Shown one piece after another: positions 1 through 9,227 of a stretch of 64,000 bases of DNA. The notes beneath the pieces are model-generated. The model had not been told where the DNA came from and ran no database searches. It saw only the letters and a list, made by a program, of their open reading frames with translations. The stretch is from assembly GCA_903901425.1 (NCBI GenBank), contig CAIURC010000207.1, forward strand, positions 91,001-155,000. The letters are read 5' to 3'. The number at the start of each line of letters is the position of its first letter. Positions within the stretch are counted from its first letter, which is position 1. A program made the translations under genes and the position numbers. This stretch comes from an uncultured Spartobacteria bacterium (GTDB lineage Bacteria; Verrucomicrobiota; Verrucomicrobiia; Chthoniobacterales; Chthoniobacteraceae).

Positions 1-879
1 GCCAACGCACAAACCGATTCAGGGTCTTGGACTGGCTCCCATCAGGGCAGTGGGCTCGACGGCATCTGCCTCATGGCTTTCCTCGCCTCCGGGGAAGATC
101 CCAACTTCGGCAAATACGCCGCCAACGTGCGCCGCGCACTCCGCGCCCTCCTTTCCTCTCAAAACGGCGAAACCGGTTACCTTCCCAACAGCATGTACCA
201 CCACGGCTTCGGGATGCTCGCCCTTTCCGAGGCTTATGGTTGCGTCGACGAATCTCTGCTCTGGGAGGGCAAAAAACCCGTCCGCTCGATTGCCCAAGCC
301 CTCGAACTCGCCATCCGCTGCTCGGTGACGTCCCAGAAAAAGAATCGCTACGGCGGATGGCGCTACTCCCCGGACGCCACCGATGCCGACACCTCCGTCG
401 TTGGGGCCATGCTCATGGGGCTGTTTGCTGCGCGCAACGCCGGCATGGAAGTTCCCGATGAGTGCATCCAATCCGCCCTCGAATACATGCGCCGTTCCAC
501 AGGCAAAGACGGTTCCGTCGCCTACTCCGGCGGATTCGGCGGCCTGGGCGGTTCCCTCAACCTCACCGCCATCGCCACACTCCTAGGCGCCGTTTCCAAA
601 TCCAAGGAAACCAACGAGTACAAGGCCGCCCTCGGCAGACTCCGTGAAAATCTCGAACACAAGGAGCCCAACTACGCCGAGTACTTCGGGTACTACGCCG
701 CCCAAGCCCTTTTCCAATCCGACTATGCTGCATGGCAGAAATGGAACACCGCGAAAATCCGCGCACTCCATTCCGCTCAACGCAGTGACGGATCCTTCTC
801 CGGAGGAGCCTACGAGACAGGAATGTCCCTCCTTGCTCTCGCACTCAATTACCGCTTCCTCCCCATCTACGAACGATGA
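1..879 (+). CDS. Prenyltransferase/squalene-oxidase-repeat protein, 3' part
   Basis: The reading frame is open at the left edge of the window, so the true start lies outside; the first in-window Met is at 73. The visible 292 residues match the alpha-helical toroid of terpene-cyclase-like repeat proteins. They contain YGGWRYSP followed by DADTSVVGAMLMG, and later repeats such as AQRSDGSFSGGAYETGMSLLAL, each of the kind that builds an alpha/alpha barrel turn. Such proteins are common and of unknown substrate in Verrucomicrobiota and Planctomycetota; family membership alone does not imply squalene cyclisation. The stop overlaps the ATG of the next gene (ATGA), so the two are probably translationally coupled. 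Confidence 0.8.
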   Translation, partial: ANAQTDSGSWTGSHQGSGLDGICLMAFLASGEDPNFGKYAANVRRALRALLSSQNGETGYLPNSMYHHGFGMLALSEAYGCVDESLLWEGKKPVRSIAQALELAIRCSVTSQKKNRYGGWRYSPDATDADTSVVGAMLMGLFAARNAGMEVPDECIQSALEYMRRSTGKDGSVAYSGGFGGLGGSLNLTAIATLLGAVSKSKETNEYKAALGRLRENLEHKEPNYAEYFGYYAAQALFQSDYAAWQKWNTAKIRALHSAQRSDGSFSGGAYETGMSLLALALNYRFLPIYER

Positions 880-3800
880 GCGCTCCACATTCCCGTCCGG
901 GTTTCCAACTCCTGCTCGCCGCAACGGCACTCCTCGGGGCTCTCTTCCCGCCCCACCATGCCATGGCCGAGTCTCCCGAGACCACTCCACCTTCCGGCGA
1001 GTTGCGCTGGAAAAATGGCGATGCCCTCCAAGGCCAGATCCAGTCCGCTTCCGAACAGCAACTCCAGTGGAAATCCCCCCATTTCCAATCCCCGCTCTCC
1101 CTTTTCTGGGATGCCCTTCAACGCATCGATTTCGCCAGCCAAGCTGTCCCACAAAAAGACCCCTTTGCTTTCACCACCCGCGATGGATCCCACTTCTTTG
1201 GATCTCTGGAGTCTGTCTCCACGGACGCGGTCTTTATCCAGAGCCGCCGCCACGGCTCTTTTTCCCTTTCCCGCTCCGAACTGGTCTCCATCCGCCGCGT
1301 CCACCGATCCGCACCGCAATTCCTTCTTCAAGGCCCGCTGGGCGCTTCTCCTTGGAAACCGCTCCCGCAGCCCTCTCCCGCCCGTTCTTCCGGCCAGAAC
1401 TCTTCCAGGCCGACTCCCCTTTGGAGCCCGCTCTGGTTTGGCCCCGGCGGCGCCCTTGAACTCCCCTTCCTCAATCAGGCCGCTGTTCTGCCTGTCGAAC
1501 TCCCTAACCGCGGACAGATCGAGTGTGCCTTTCACGCAGACACAGCCCCCCAACTCCAACTCACCCTTCGAACCCCCGATCAACGCTCCTTTTCCCTCGA
1601 GTCTTGGGACTCCTTCTGGGTCCTCCACGCCGGCGATTCCTTTTCTGAAATCCCACTCCAAAAAGATTCCTCCCAGCCTTCCAATAGCCTTCGTTTCCGC
1701 CTCTTCTGGGATCTCGCCGCCAACTCCGTCCAAGCCCTGTCTGAGGACGGCTCCCCCATCGCAACCCTCTCCATCCCGGCACCCGCGCAGAGCAAGGAAT
1801 CCCCTGGCCTCCTGCTCACCAATAAAGGCCGCCGCCTCAGCCTTACGTCCCTCCGGATCCAGTCCACCGCATCCCCAACCCCCACACCTGTTTCCCAATC
1901 CATCCTCACCTCCGAAGGCCGCCTCCTCCACGCAAACATTGCCGCCCTTGCCAACGGAACGCTCACACTGCAACCCGCCGATTCCTCCAAGGAATCCTTG
2001 ATCCCTCTCGACTCTGTCGACGCCTTGGTGTTCCAAACAGATCCCTCTGCCACTCCCCGAAACAAAACGGAGTGGTCCTTCAATGATGGCACTTTCCTAG
2101 TCGGCGAGACCGATTCCATCCAGCAGGGCCGTGCACACCTGCGCACCGCATTCTCCCCCACCCCTTTTCCTACAGACCTCCAAGACCTCAGACTCCTCCG
2201 CTGCCGCCCCCTGCCGCCCGCTGCCAGCCCGGAACCTTCCGCACAAACGGATCTCCTAACCCTGAATGAATCCGTTCAACTCCGAGGCCGTTTCCAACCC
2301 GGAAACACCGCCACGGGCACATGGATTCCCCACGGCAGTGAGCACCCCGTTGCACCAGTCCCAGGCTCGCCCCTCACCGTCTCCCTAAAAAGCAGGCCAG
2401 CAGCTCTCCAACCCGCAGCACTTCTCCACACGCGCACCGGTGAAGTCCTCTCCGGTTCCATGCAATCTGTCTCCCCGAACTCATTTCTCTTTCAATCCTC
2501 GTTTTCGGAAAGCCGGGAATTTCCGATCCACCTCATCAGCGGAGTCATCCTCGCGCCCAGAATCGGTGCCCCAATCAGCGGCTTTTCCGATCCTGCATGG
2601 CAACTCCTCAAGGGCCCACCCCCAGAAATCGACCGGGAGACGGATAAACTGGAGATGAATCCGGGCACCGCACTCTTCCTCCCAAACGCGATGTCTCAAA
2701 CGGCACTCGAATTCGAAATCCACGCCTCCGGGTTCTCCGTCACCAGTCTCCGTTTTTTTGTGAACGGCGAAACCCCTGAAGCCCCTCAACTCAAAATCAT
2801 CTCCATGGGGAACTCGATCCGGCTCCTGGCCGAAAACGACCCAATGCTGGCGCAAACCGAGATCGGAACAACACCCGGGAAACCGGCCTTACTCCGCTTG
2901 GTGCCGGAAAAAAATGGCATATCCATCTTCTGCAACGGGGCGCCATCCGCAAGGTTCCAACTTCCTTCCGAACCCACGGGAACGGGAATGTGGATCGAAC
3001 CCGGCGAAGCTTGGGGCAATGGGATCAACCCCATCACGCTCGCCCGGTTTCGCTCAGAGGTCGGACCAAGCAGCATCCCCACACCGGTAGTTCCCAAGGA
3101 CGCCAGAAACCATGCACTCACCGTCCCACGCTTCCGCAAAGACTCCCCGCCCACTCACGCGCTCATCGCACCCAATGGCGATCTGCTCACCGGGATTGTC
3201 GAGTCCGCCACCGCATCACTGCTCACGCTCCGCTCCGGTTTGGAAACCTTCACCCTCCCTCTGAACCGCGTCCAAGCTCTGGTTTGGACCCGTCCACCCA
3301 ATCCGCCCGCTAACGCCGCATCTCCACTCCAGGTGCTCCGCAACCGGCTCGCCACCAAAATCGCCGCCCCCTATCAAGTCACCGGCACCTGGGAAACACA
3401 CGCCGCTCAATTCAGAAAAATCGCCCCTTTCCTCGATTTGCCCCCCCACCCAAAAGGAGGCACCAAATTCCCCAAACGCATCAGCCTCAGCGATGTCCCC
3501 CTTGCCTCGGTTCTTGAAAGCATTTGCACCGCATTTTCACTCCAGCACCGCCTGAATTCGGGGGGAAAGATCGAACTCGTTCCCGCTCCTTCCTCCCCCA
3601 ACGCCCCTCTGGAAACCCGATTTTTCTGGCTCCGGCAACCTCCATTCCCCGACTCCGAAGATCCCCAGTCTTTTCTCATGGAACAGGGCATCCCATTTCC
3701 ATCAGGCGCCGCCCTCTCGTGGGACCCCAACTCCGCTACCCTCACCCACACCAACACCGCCCACGGCCTCTACCTCCTCACCCAATATCTCAAGTCCAAA

Positions 3801-4490
3801 CCCAACAATCTCCTCGGCTCCCCAACCCACTGGCTCCTTCTGCACGATGGCAGCCGACTCCAGTTGCAAGTTGAAAACTTCGGTCCCGAATGCGTCACAG
3901 GCTTTCATCCCGTCCTCGGCAAGACCTCCATCCCCACTCCCCTCCTGAGCGAGATCCGCTCCACCCCTCCCCAGCGGACAAGCTCCTCCCTTTTCCTCGA
4001 CTCCTGGCAACTCGTCGCCGCACCTGAACCGATCATCCCCAGCGCCTCCGGAAACCCCTCTTCTCCGGTCCACAATGTGCCCGCCCCGGACTTTAAACTC
4101 CCCCTACTCGGTGGGGATGAATTTGACCTCTCCAAACACCGGGGAAAGGTCGTCATCCTGGACTTCTGGGCCTCGTGGTGCGGCCCCTGTGTGCGCGCAC
4201 TGCCTGAACTGATGGAGGCCGCTGCTCAGTTCCCAGCGGAGAAAGTTCTGCTCGTGGGCGTCAACCAGGCAGAGGCCGTCGACGCGGTCCAGACCTTCCT
4301 TCAAAAGCGCCGATGGACTCTAACCACCACCCTCGATGCCGCACAGTCCGTGGCCAAACAATACGGCGTGGATGGCATCCCTCACACCGTCGTAATTGCC
4401 CCCGACGGCACCATCGCTTCCGTCCAATCCGGCTACTCCCCCGAAGCCACACAGGCACTCCTACAAACCGTCCGCAGTCTTCTACCTTGA
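876..4490 (+). CDS. Exported multi-repeat protein with C-terminal TlpA-like thioredoxin domain
   Basis: The 1204-residue product begins with a signal peptide (hydrophobic core LLLAATALLGALF, probable cleavage after AMA near residue 31). It carries about seven copies of a short beta module of the form (N)DGxxLxGxIxS, near residues 44, 101, 345, 401, 518, 764 and 989. Two LamG-like stretches lie between them (about 190-330 and 590-740). The last 135 residues, from about 1070, form a TlpA/ResA-type thioredoxin fold with an intact WCGPC motif (Cys1102, Cys1105) and the cis-Pro loop GIPHT. Known TlpA proteins are extracytoplasmic thiol oxidoreductases, so the C-terminus is probably redox active in the periplasm; the repeats may bind a surface or partner. 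The start overlaps the stop of the upstream toroid protein, pointing to one operon. Confidence 0.8.
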   Translation: MSAPHSRPGFQLLLAATALLGALFPPHHAMAESPETTPPSGELRWKNGDALQGQIQSASEQQLQWKSPHFQSPLSLFWDALQRIDFASQAVPQKDPFAFTTRDGSHFFGSLESVSTDAVFIQSRRHGSFSLSRSELVSIRRVHRSAPQFLLQGPLGASPWKPLPQPSPARSSGQNSSRPTPLWSPLWFGPGGALELPFLNQAAVLPVELPNRGQIECAFHADTAPQLQLTLRTPDQRSFSLESWDSFWVLHAGDSFSEIPLQKDSSQPSNSLRFRLFWDLAANSVQALSEDGSPIATLSIPAPAQSKESPGLLLTNKGRRLSLTSLRIQSTASPTPTPVSQSILTSEGRLLHANIAALANGTLTLQPADSSKESLIPLDSVDALVFQTDPSATPRNKTEWSFNDGTFLVGETDSIQQGRAHLRTAFSPTPFPTDLQDLRLLRCRPLPPAASPEPSAQTDLLTLNESVQLRGRFQPGNTATGTWIPHGSEHPVAPVPGSPLTVSLKSRPAALQPAALLHTRTGEVLSGSMQSVSPNSFLFQSSFSESREFPIHLISGVILAPRIGAPISGFSDPAWQLLKGPPPEIDRETDKLEMNPGTALFLPNAMSQTALEFEIHASGFSVTSLRFFVNGETPEAPQLKIISMGNSIRLLAENDPMLAQTEIGTTPGKPALLRLVPEKNGISIFCNGAPSARFQLPSEPTGTGMWIEPGEAWGNGINPITLARFRSEVGPSSIPTPVVPKDARNHALTVPRFRKDSPPTHALIAPNGDLLTGIVESATASLLTLRSGLETFTLPLNRVQALVWTRPPNPPANAASPLQVLRNRLATKIAAPYQVTGTWETHAAQFRKIAPFLDLPPHPKGGTKFPKRISLSDVPLASVLESICTAFSLQHRLNSGGKIELVPAPSSPNAPLETRFFWLRQPPFPDSEDPQSFLMEQGIPFPSGAALSWDPNSATLTHTNTAHGLYLLTQYLKSKPNNLLGSPTHWLLLHDGSRLQLQVENFGPECVTGFHPVLGKTSIPTPLLSEIRSTPPQRTSSSLFLDSWQLVAAPEPIIPSASGNPSSPVHNVPAPDFKLPLLGGDEFDLSKHRGKVVILDFWASWCGPCVRALPELMEAAAQFPAEKVLLVGVNQAEAVDAVQTFLQKRRWTLTTTLDAAQSVAKQYGVDGIPHTVVIAPDGTIASVQSGYSPEATQALLQTVRSLLP

Positions 4491-4544
4491 ATCTCCGAAA
4501 CGCCAGCACTCCCTCCACGCCCCTCACCGCCGACAGGCATCCAC

Positions 4545-5348
4545 TCAGGGCGCCTTCGGAAGCTGGAGCCCCGCCGGAAGCGCAAAGGTGTTCTCCGGAA
4601 CCTCACTGTTCACCTCAATAGACTCCACGCTGAACTCTGTATCAGCGCTTCCCGCGGAATCATCCGCCTTCAGATCTCCCATCACAAGAGTGTGCGGATA
4701 CTGGGTCCCATTCACCTCTTTGTAGTCGGTGAATATGAGAAAAAAGCGGTGCCCGTCTTTGTCACCGTCCGCGTGGTGTGGACAGCTCCAATCTTTCCGC
4801 ATCAAGTGCCCTGTTTCCGAAGAAAAATAGAGCCGGATCGGCGGGAACTTCTCCCGCACGCATTCCACCACATGACAGGCGGTCCCCTCCACCTCCCGGG
4901 TTCCAACGCAACGCGTTTCCCCAAGCACCCCCCAGTGGCCTGAATCAGGAAAGATCAGGTTCCAAGGACTCACCATCTCCAAATGCGCCGCCTTTCCCTC
5001 CAAAACCTCGGGCTTTTTACCTTGGTCTTCCCAGAGGGTTTTTCCATCCCATCCACTCGAATAGACATCGCCCATTGAAAAAACGCTTCGCCGAGGCAGG
5101 GCGGCGACCCAAGATTTGAACGGGAACGTCTGCGGGGGGTCCTGAGCGCTGGTTTGCTTGACTTGTCCCGTCATCATCAGAGCGCGCACTGGGGCTGAAG
5201 CCGGGCTCGCGCCGACGGCACTAAAATGCCTTTTGAACAGCGCCTCAACACTCGGAAGAACCTCAGTGCCAGATACAGGCCTATCTTGGCCAGCAACCGG
5301 AAAGAGGGAAAAATGGAGAACTAACGCAAAGAGTGGGAGCAGTTTCAT
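4545..5348 (-). CDS. LolA-like periplasmic protein
   Basis: This product of 267 residues has a clear signal peptide if translation starts at the ATG at 5348 (MKLLPLFALVLHFSLFPVAG). The longer in-frame extension upstream to 5549 has no secretion signal and is unlikely to be translated. The C-terminal half shows the pattern of outer-membrane-lipoprotein-sorting-like proteins: a predicted beta strand RLYFSSETGHLMR, then FTDYKEVNGTQYPHTL, and the ending VNSEVPENTFALP. Such LolA/LolB-fold proteins bind lipid or lipoprotein acyl chains, but many have no assigned function. It converges with the thioredoxin-repeat gene and diverges from the broken sulfatase gene. Confidence 0.6.
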   Translation of the reverse strand: MKLLPLFALVLHFSLFPVAGQDRPVSGTEVLPSVEALFKRHFSAVGASPASAPVRALMMTGQVKQTSAQDPPQTFPFKSWVAALPRRSVFSMGDVYSSGWDGKTLWEDQGKKPEVLEGKAAHLEMVSPWNLIFPDSGHWGVLGETRCVGTREVEGTACHVVECVREKFPPIRLYFSSETGHLMRKDWSCPHHADGDKDGHRFFLIFTDYKEVNGTQYPHTLVMGDLKADDSAGSADTEFSVESIEVNSEVPENTFALPAGLQLPKAP

Positions 5349-5527
5349 TCCATGGCGGGCGTTCAAATCGAATGACATCCGATGGCCTCGAACTTCCCTA
5401 TCCGAACGAACTCCCGCTTGCAAACCAAGAGCGTGCCATGGGGTTGCACAATCGAATGTTTCCCGTTGAAACTCCAGAAAGGTCCTCGCCTTGGAACTTC
5501 GCCTGCAACCCGGTGTTTCAGAAAAGG

Positions 5528-6421
5528 ATGAGTCTACGCCCATTTTCACTCGGTTTGCTTTTGATCTGTTCGAGCCTTCTGGGTGCAGCCCCCTCCCAAC
5601 CCAACATCGTCTTCTTTCTGGTCGACGACTTGGGTTATTCGGATTGCGGATTCAACGGCGGCAGGGAGATCAAGACCCCTCACATTGACCGGCTCGCGAA
5701 ATCCGGGGCGGTTCTCGAACACCACTATGTTCAGCCGGTCTGTTCTCCAACCCGCTCCGCACTTCTCACCGGACGCTATCCCACACACACGGGGGTCTAC
5801 ACCGTTGTCCGACCAGGAGCCCACTGGGGGCTTCCAATCAACGAGCGCACCTGCCCCGGCGACGAGCGCAACACCAGTCCCTCCGTCGCCATCGATGTGT
5901 TCGCCGCCTCCGAGTGCGCCGACATGGATCAGATCCACGCCGCATGGAGTTCCACCCCGGTCTACGGACAGCGAACCAGTCCAGAACCGGTTCTGGGCGG
6001 GCTCTCGACCAAGGATCACTCGGGCCGCAGAGGCGTTTGGTGGACTTACCAGTTCTACGCCAAATCCACGGGCGACCGCCTCACGTGCCGGGAGGGCATG
6101 AGCGGCGGCGCCCATCTGGTGGGCCTCGCCTTTGCCGATGCCTCAGCCCGCAGAATCCGGGTCCTGGTCGGCACCCGCGATGGCTCACCCGATCAACCCG
6201 GCTCCCTGATCCAAATCGATCACATTCCCTAGGCCGCTCCCTACATTCTCAAAGACGGCAAAACTCGGGTAAGAATCCTCAGCAACCCTCAAACCGAGAC
6301 CGCCGTGGACCAACTCGCCTGTGTACTGGATGCCGTGCTCCCCCTTGTGGAAGGCACACTCAAAATTCCGGGGGACATTCCCAAATGGGGCGCGCTCTTG
6401 GTTGAACTCTCCAGCCCGTGA
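5528..6421 (+). pseudogene. Chimeric sulfatase remnant, interrupted by a stop codon
   Basis: Residues 1-108 from the ATG at 5528 are a normal Cys-type sulfatase N-terminus. They comprise a signal peptide, the metal-binding PNIVFFLVDDLGYSD, the formylglycine motif CSPTR (Cys72) and RYPTHTGVYT. After GLPINERT (about 5851) the frame continues, but sulfatase similarity ends: the expected GKWHLG region and the rest of the fold (roughly 350 residues) are absent. The following part (WWTYQFYAKSTGDRL, RIRVLVGTRDG) belongs to another, unidentified protein, possibly the C-terminal part of a glycoside hydrolase. An in-frame TAG at 6230-6232 is followed in the same frame by 62 more residue codons ending at a TGA at 6419-6421. 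The locus therefore looks like a deletion fusion of two genes plus a nonsense mutation. A 234-residue product is possible but should lack sulfatase activity. Confidence 0.7.
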
Positions 6422-6488
6422 AAGCCTGAGCCGTTGCCGGCGCCACGCCCCCCCCCATCGCCATGGCGACCGCTTTTTCCGGCTCGCA

Positions 6489-9158
6489 TCAACGGACACC
6501 CCGGAGTGGCCAAACTTTGACCGAGTCATACTCGCACTTCCCCGAATGTGCCATCTGCCGCAAACCCATCCATCCCGAATGCGTCCAGACCGGCCCAAAG
6601 GTCTTCCCGTCATCTTCCCATGCCGCTGACACCCGGTCATCCACCATTAAACGGATCGATCCGCCCCGCTTGTAGACACGGATTTTTTGGAAGGCATCCG
6701 CTCCACCCGCAGCAACCATCTCCCTCCCCTCAGAGACAAGGTGGAACCCTGCGTTTTTGCGGATGTGCGCCGTACCGCGCTCACCCGCCCAGTAGGAGAT
6801 GTGGTAGTTGTTCAAATCACCACTGTGGTACTGCTCGAACACCCCAGTGCGCGGCCGTAATCCGGAATCGAACACGCCTTCCCCGCGGACTCCCCTCGCA
6901 TTAAAGAATACGATGTTCAGTCCGCGATTCCGGTGCTCGGGACGCACACCAAACTCGAGCAGGAAATCTGCCGGCATCTCCCGGGTGAGCCAGCAGACCA
7001 GATGATTGTCTCCGGCCTTGGGTTTTCCGCCCGGATCCTCGCTTTCCAGAACTAGCCTTCCATTCTCGACCCCCATCCGACGGCCACCTTCCATCCGCCA
7101 GTCTTGGAGCGCGGCCGGGTTTTCAAACCCGCTCACGTACGCCGGATGCGCCCAGTCCACATCCGCCGGGATCCACAAATCTCCCAGCCCCGGCGTGCCG
7201 TCCGGATTGTTGAAATCCACAACCATCTTCCGAGCCCCCTTCTGAATTGTCACCACGCCGCTGTCCCATTCCGACTGGATAAACGGACTGTCGTACACCT
7301 TCGCAGGTGCGTAATTCACCACGCGCCCGTTGATTTCTGGCGGCCGTGTCTGGTCTGTGAAAAAACGAAACTCACCTCCCCCCAGTCCCGTGTATGAAAG
7401 ACAGCCGTCTGCGTGATTGAGAGGCCGCCCCAGCACCGCCTCTTGAAACGATTCCATCGTCGGGAAGTCCGCTTTCAAGGCCACTTCAAGGATCACCGGG
7501 GAAAAATCCTCGCTGCATTTCAGAACAAAACCGCCGCCTCCCGTCCCCCGCTTCTTTCTGTCCTGTGCCTCAATCGAAACTGTGCTCTGCGTCTCCATCG
7601 TCACCTCCCCGGAAACTACACGCACGGCCGCACGCGCACCTTCGGACTCAGAAAAAAACCAGTCTCCACGCTTCACAGGCACTGAAAGACCTTCCTTTGA
7701 AAACCAGACCCGCAACCCCAGCGTTTCCTTGCTCGTCTTCAGCTTCTGAGCGATGAGCGTGCCCTTTTCCTGTGCCGCCCACTGCGCGTTGTAGGAACTG
7801 TGCAGGCTCTCGCAATACGGAAAAATCCGGGCATCGGTTGCTCCTCGGAAAACCGCTCCGTGCCAGCGGTTCTGCGAACTAACCTGCGCCCAGTCCGAAG
7901 TGGGACGCGCCTCAAAGAGCAGCGAGCCCAAGATGAATTCCGGCGTGCAGTACCCGTACCGAACGATCCCCCCGACCTCCGGGCTTATCGGGCATCCCTC
8001 ATGACTCTGCTGCATCCCCTCCCTGAGCAGTCCTGGCCGCCGCTCCCGCACCTCGTAATTGGAGCGGCTTTTAACGTCCAATGCCAAGTCCCGTACCACA
8101 TCGGGCATTCGCCACGATGAAGTCAGGAACGGAACCATTCCGAAGTGTTCAAACTCAGGAATCCCCCGCCCCATCACGTACCATGCAATCCGCCCAATTG
8201 TGTCTGTCCCATGAGGCGCGTTTGCAGGATAACAGCGGGCCTTTCCTCCTCCGCTGACCCCGTCGATCTGATGCTGTGCCCACAACGCCCACCACAGGGT
8301 GATGTAGGCATCCGCCCGGTGTTTGAGCAGTGGGTCGTCTGCCAGTTCGTAGACTCCGTAGGCTGCGGAAAGCGTCACACCCGCATAGCTCGGAGACTGT
8401 ACCTCCGCCGTCATCCCCTTCTTTCCACGCTCCAAGTAGTACCGCCTCAGATACTCGGTCCATGCCTCAGCGTGCTCGGTGGCCGTGTGCCCATCTGCAA
8501 ACCGCCGGTCCCGATACTCTTCAGATCGGGCCAACGCCATGGATGAAGCCCAGCACGAACTGAAGAGGTTGGCATGATGGTTTTCGGAGGAAATCGTCGT
8601 CCACGTCTTCGACTCAAGAACCTCCGCATCACTCAGCTTCGACTTCTCACTCGCCCAGGCCCAGAGTGTTTTCAGGATCACTTGATGGGTGTCGGAAGAG
8701 ATGAGTCCCTTCACCCGCTTGCCTTCCGGCCCGTAGAGCCCGCAGAGATGCACCAGAGCCCGGGGCACATCCTGGAAACTATGGATCTCCAGCAATGTCT
8801 GGGGCCTTTCCAGATGATACTCGCACATCTCACGGAGGGCCACATTCACCTCTTCAAGCTGCTCATTGAGATGCAGGGCCCTCGCGGCAAACAATAGAAT
8901 CGACTGATTATAATTCCGCGTAAAATCCCCGCGGCTTTTCGTGCCTCTGCCACCCCAGTCCTTGTCAATGGACGCTTTGACCAGAGGCTTCCCGGCCTGG
9001 TTGCGGAAAAAAAGATCACACCGCTCTTCACACTCCAAACGTGCACGCTCCAACGCCGCATCACTCAAGACTGCCAGAGGAGCGCTTTCAGCAAACACGG
9101 CACGGACCGGCAGACTCGCCAGCAGCGCAGCAACACACAGGTTATGGAGGTTTTTCAT
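6489..9158 (-). CDS. Putative polysaccharide lyase with C-terminal DUF1961 domain
   Basis: The 889-residue product from the ATG at 9158 starts with a signal peptide (MKNLHNLCVAALLASLPVRA, cleavage near AVFA). The upstream in-frame Met at 9227 would mask it. Residues about 40-480 are rich in helices with aromatic and His-containing loops (SSENHHANLFSSCW, DTIGRIAWYVMG), as in alpha/alpha-toroid polysaccharide lyases or unsaturated-glycan hydrolases. A beta-rich middle follows. The last 220 residues are DUF1961-like, with FGVRPEHRNRGLNIVFFNA, FEQYHSGDLNNYHISYW and GWMGLRQM, a domain related to YesU of pectin utilisation loci. It lies 69 bp downstream of the sulfatase gene on the same strand, so the pair probably acts on one sulfated polysaccharide outside the cytoplasm. 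The lyase assignment is from architecture only. Confidence 0.65.
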   Translation of the reverse strand: MKNLHNLCVAALLASLPVRAVFAESAPLAVLSDAALERARLECEERCDLFFRNQAGKPLVKASIDKDWGGRGTKSRGDFTRNYNQSILLFAARALHLNEQLEEVNVALREMCEYHLERPQTLLEIHSFQDVPRALVHLCGLYGPEGKRVKGLISSDTHQVILKTLWAWASEKSKLSDAEVLESKTWTTISSENHHANLFSSCWASSMALARSEEYRDRRFADGHTATEHAEAWTEYLRRYYLERGKKGMTAEVQSPSYAGVTLSAAYGVYELADDPLLKHRADAYITLWWALWAQHQIDGVSGGGKARCYPANAPHGTDTIGRIAWYVMGRGIPEFEHFGMVPFLTSSWRMPDVVRDLALDVKSRSNYEVRERRPGLLREGMQQSHEGCPISPEVGGIVRYGYCTPEFILGSLLFEARPTSDWAQVSSQNRWHGAVFRGATDARIFPYCESLHSSYNAQWAAQEKGTLIAQKLKTSKETLGLRVWFSKEGLSVPVKRGDWFFSESEGARAAVRVVSGEVTMETQSTVSIEAQDRKKRGTGGGGFVLKCSEDFSPVILEVALKADFPTMESFQEAVLGRPLNHADGCLSYTGLGGGEFRFFTDQTRPPEINGRVVNYAPAKVYDSPFIQSEWDSGVVTIQKGARKMVVDFNNPDGTPGLGDLWIPADVDWAHPAYVSGFENPAALQDWRMEGGRRMGVENGRLVLESEDPGGKPKAGDNHLVCWLTREMPADFLLEFGVRPEHRNRGLNIVFFNARGVRGEGVFDSGLRPRTGVFEQYHSGDLNNYHISYWAGERGTAHIRKNAGFHLVSEGREMVAAGGADAFQKIRVYKRGGSIRLMVDDRVSAAWEDDGKTFGPVWTHSGWMGLRQMAHSGKCEYDSVKVWPLRGVR

Positions 9159-9227
9159 GGGGGATTTTGAATGGGCAAAAGAATCAGGAAACTTCAGGCA
9201 GAGAATCGACAGGTCCACGCACCCCAA

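Noticed and set aside
5349..5549. N-terminal extension of the LolA-like protein up to 5549
   Set aside because: The extension lacks a secretion signal and overlaps the divergent sulfatase start; the internal Met at 5348 begins a good signal peptide.
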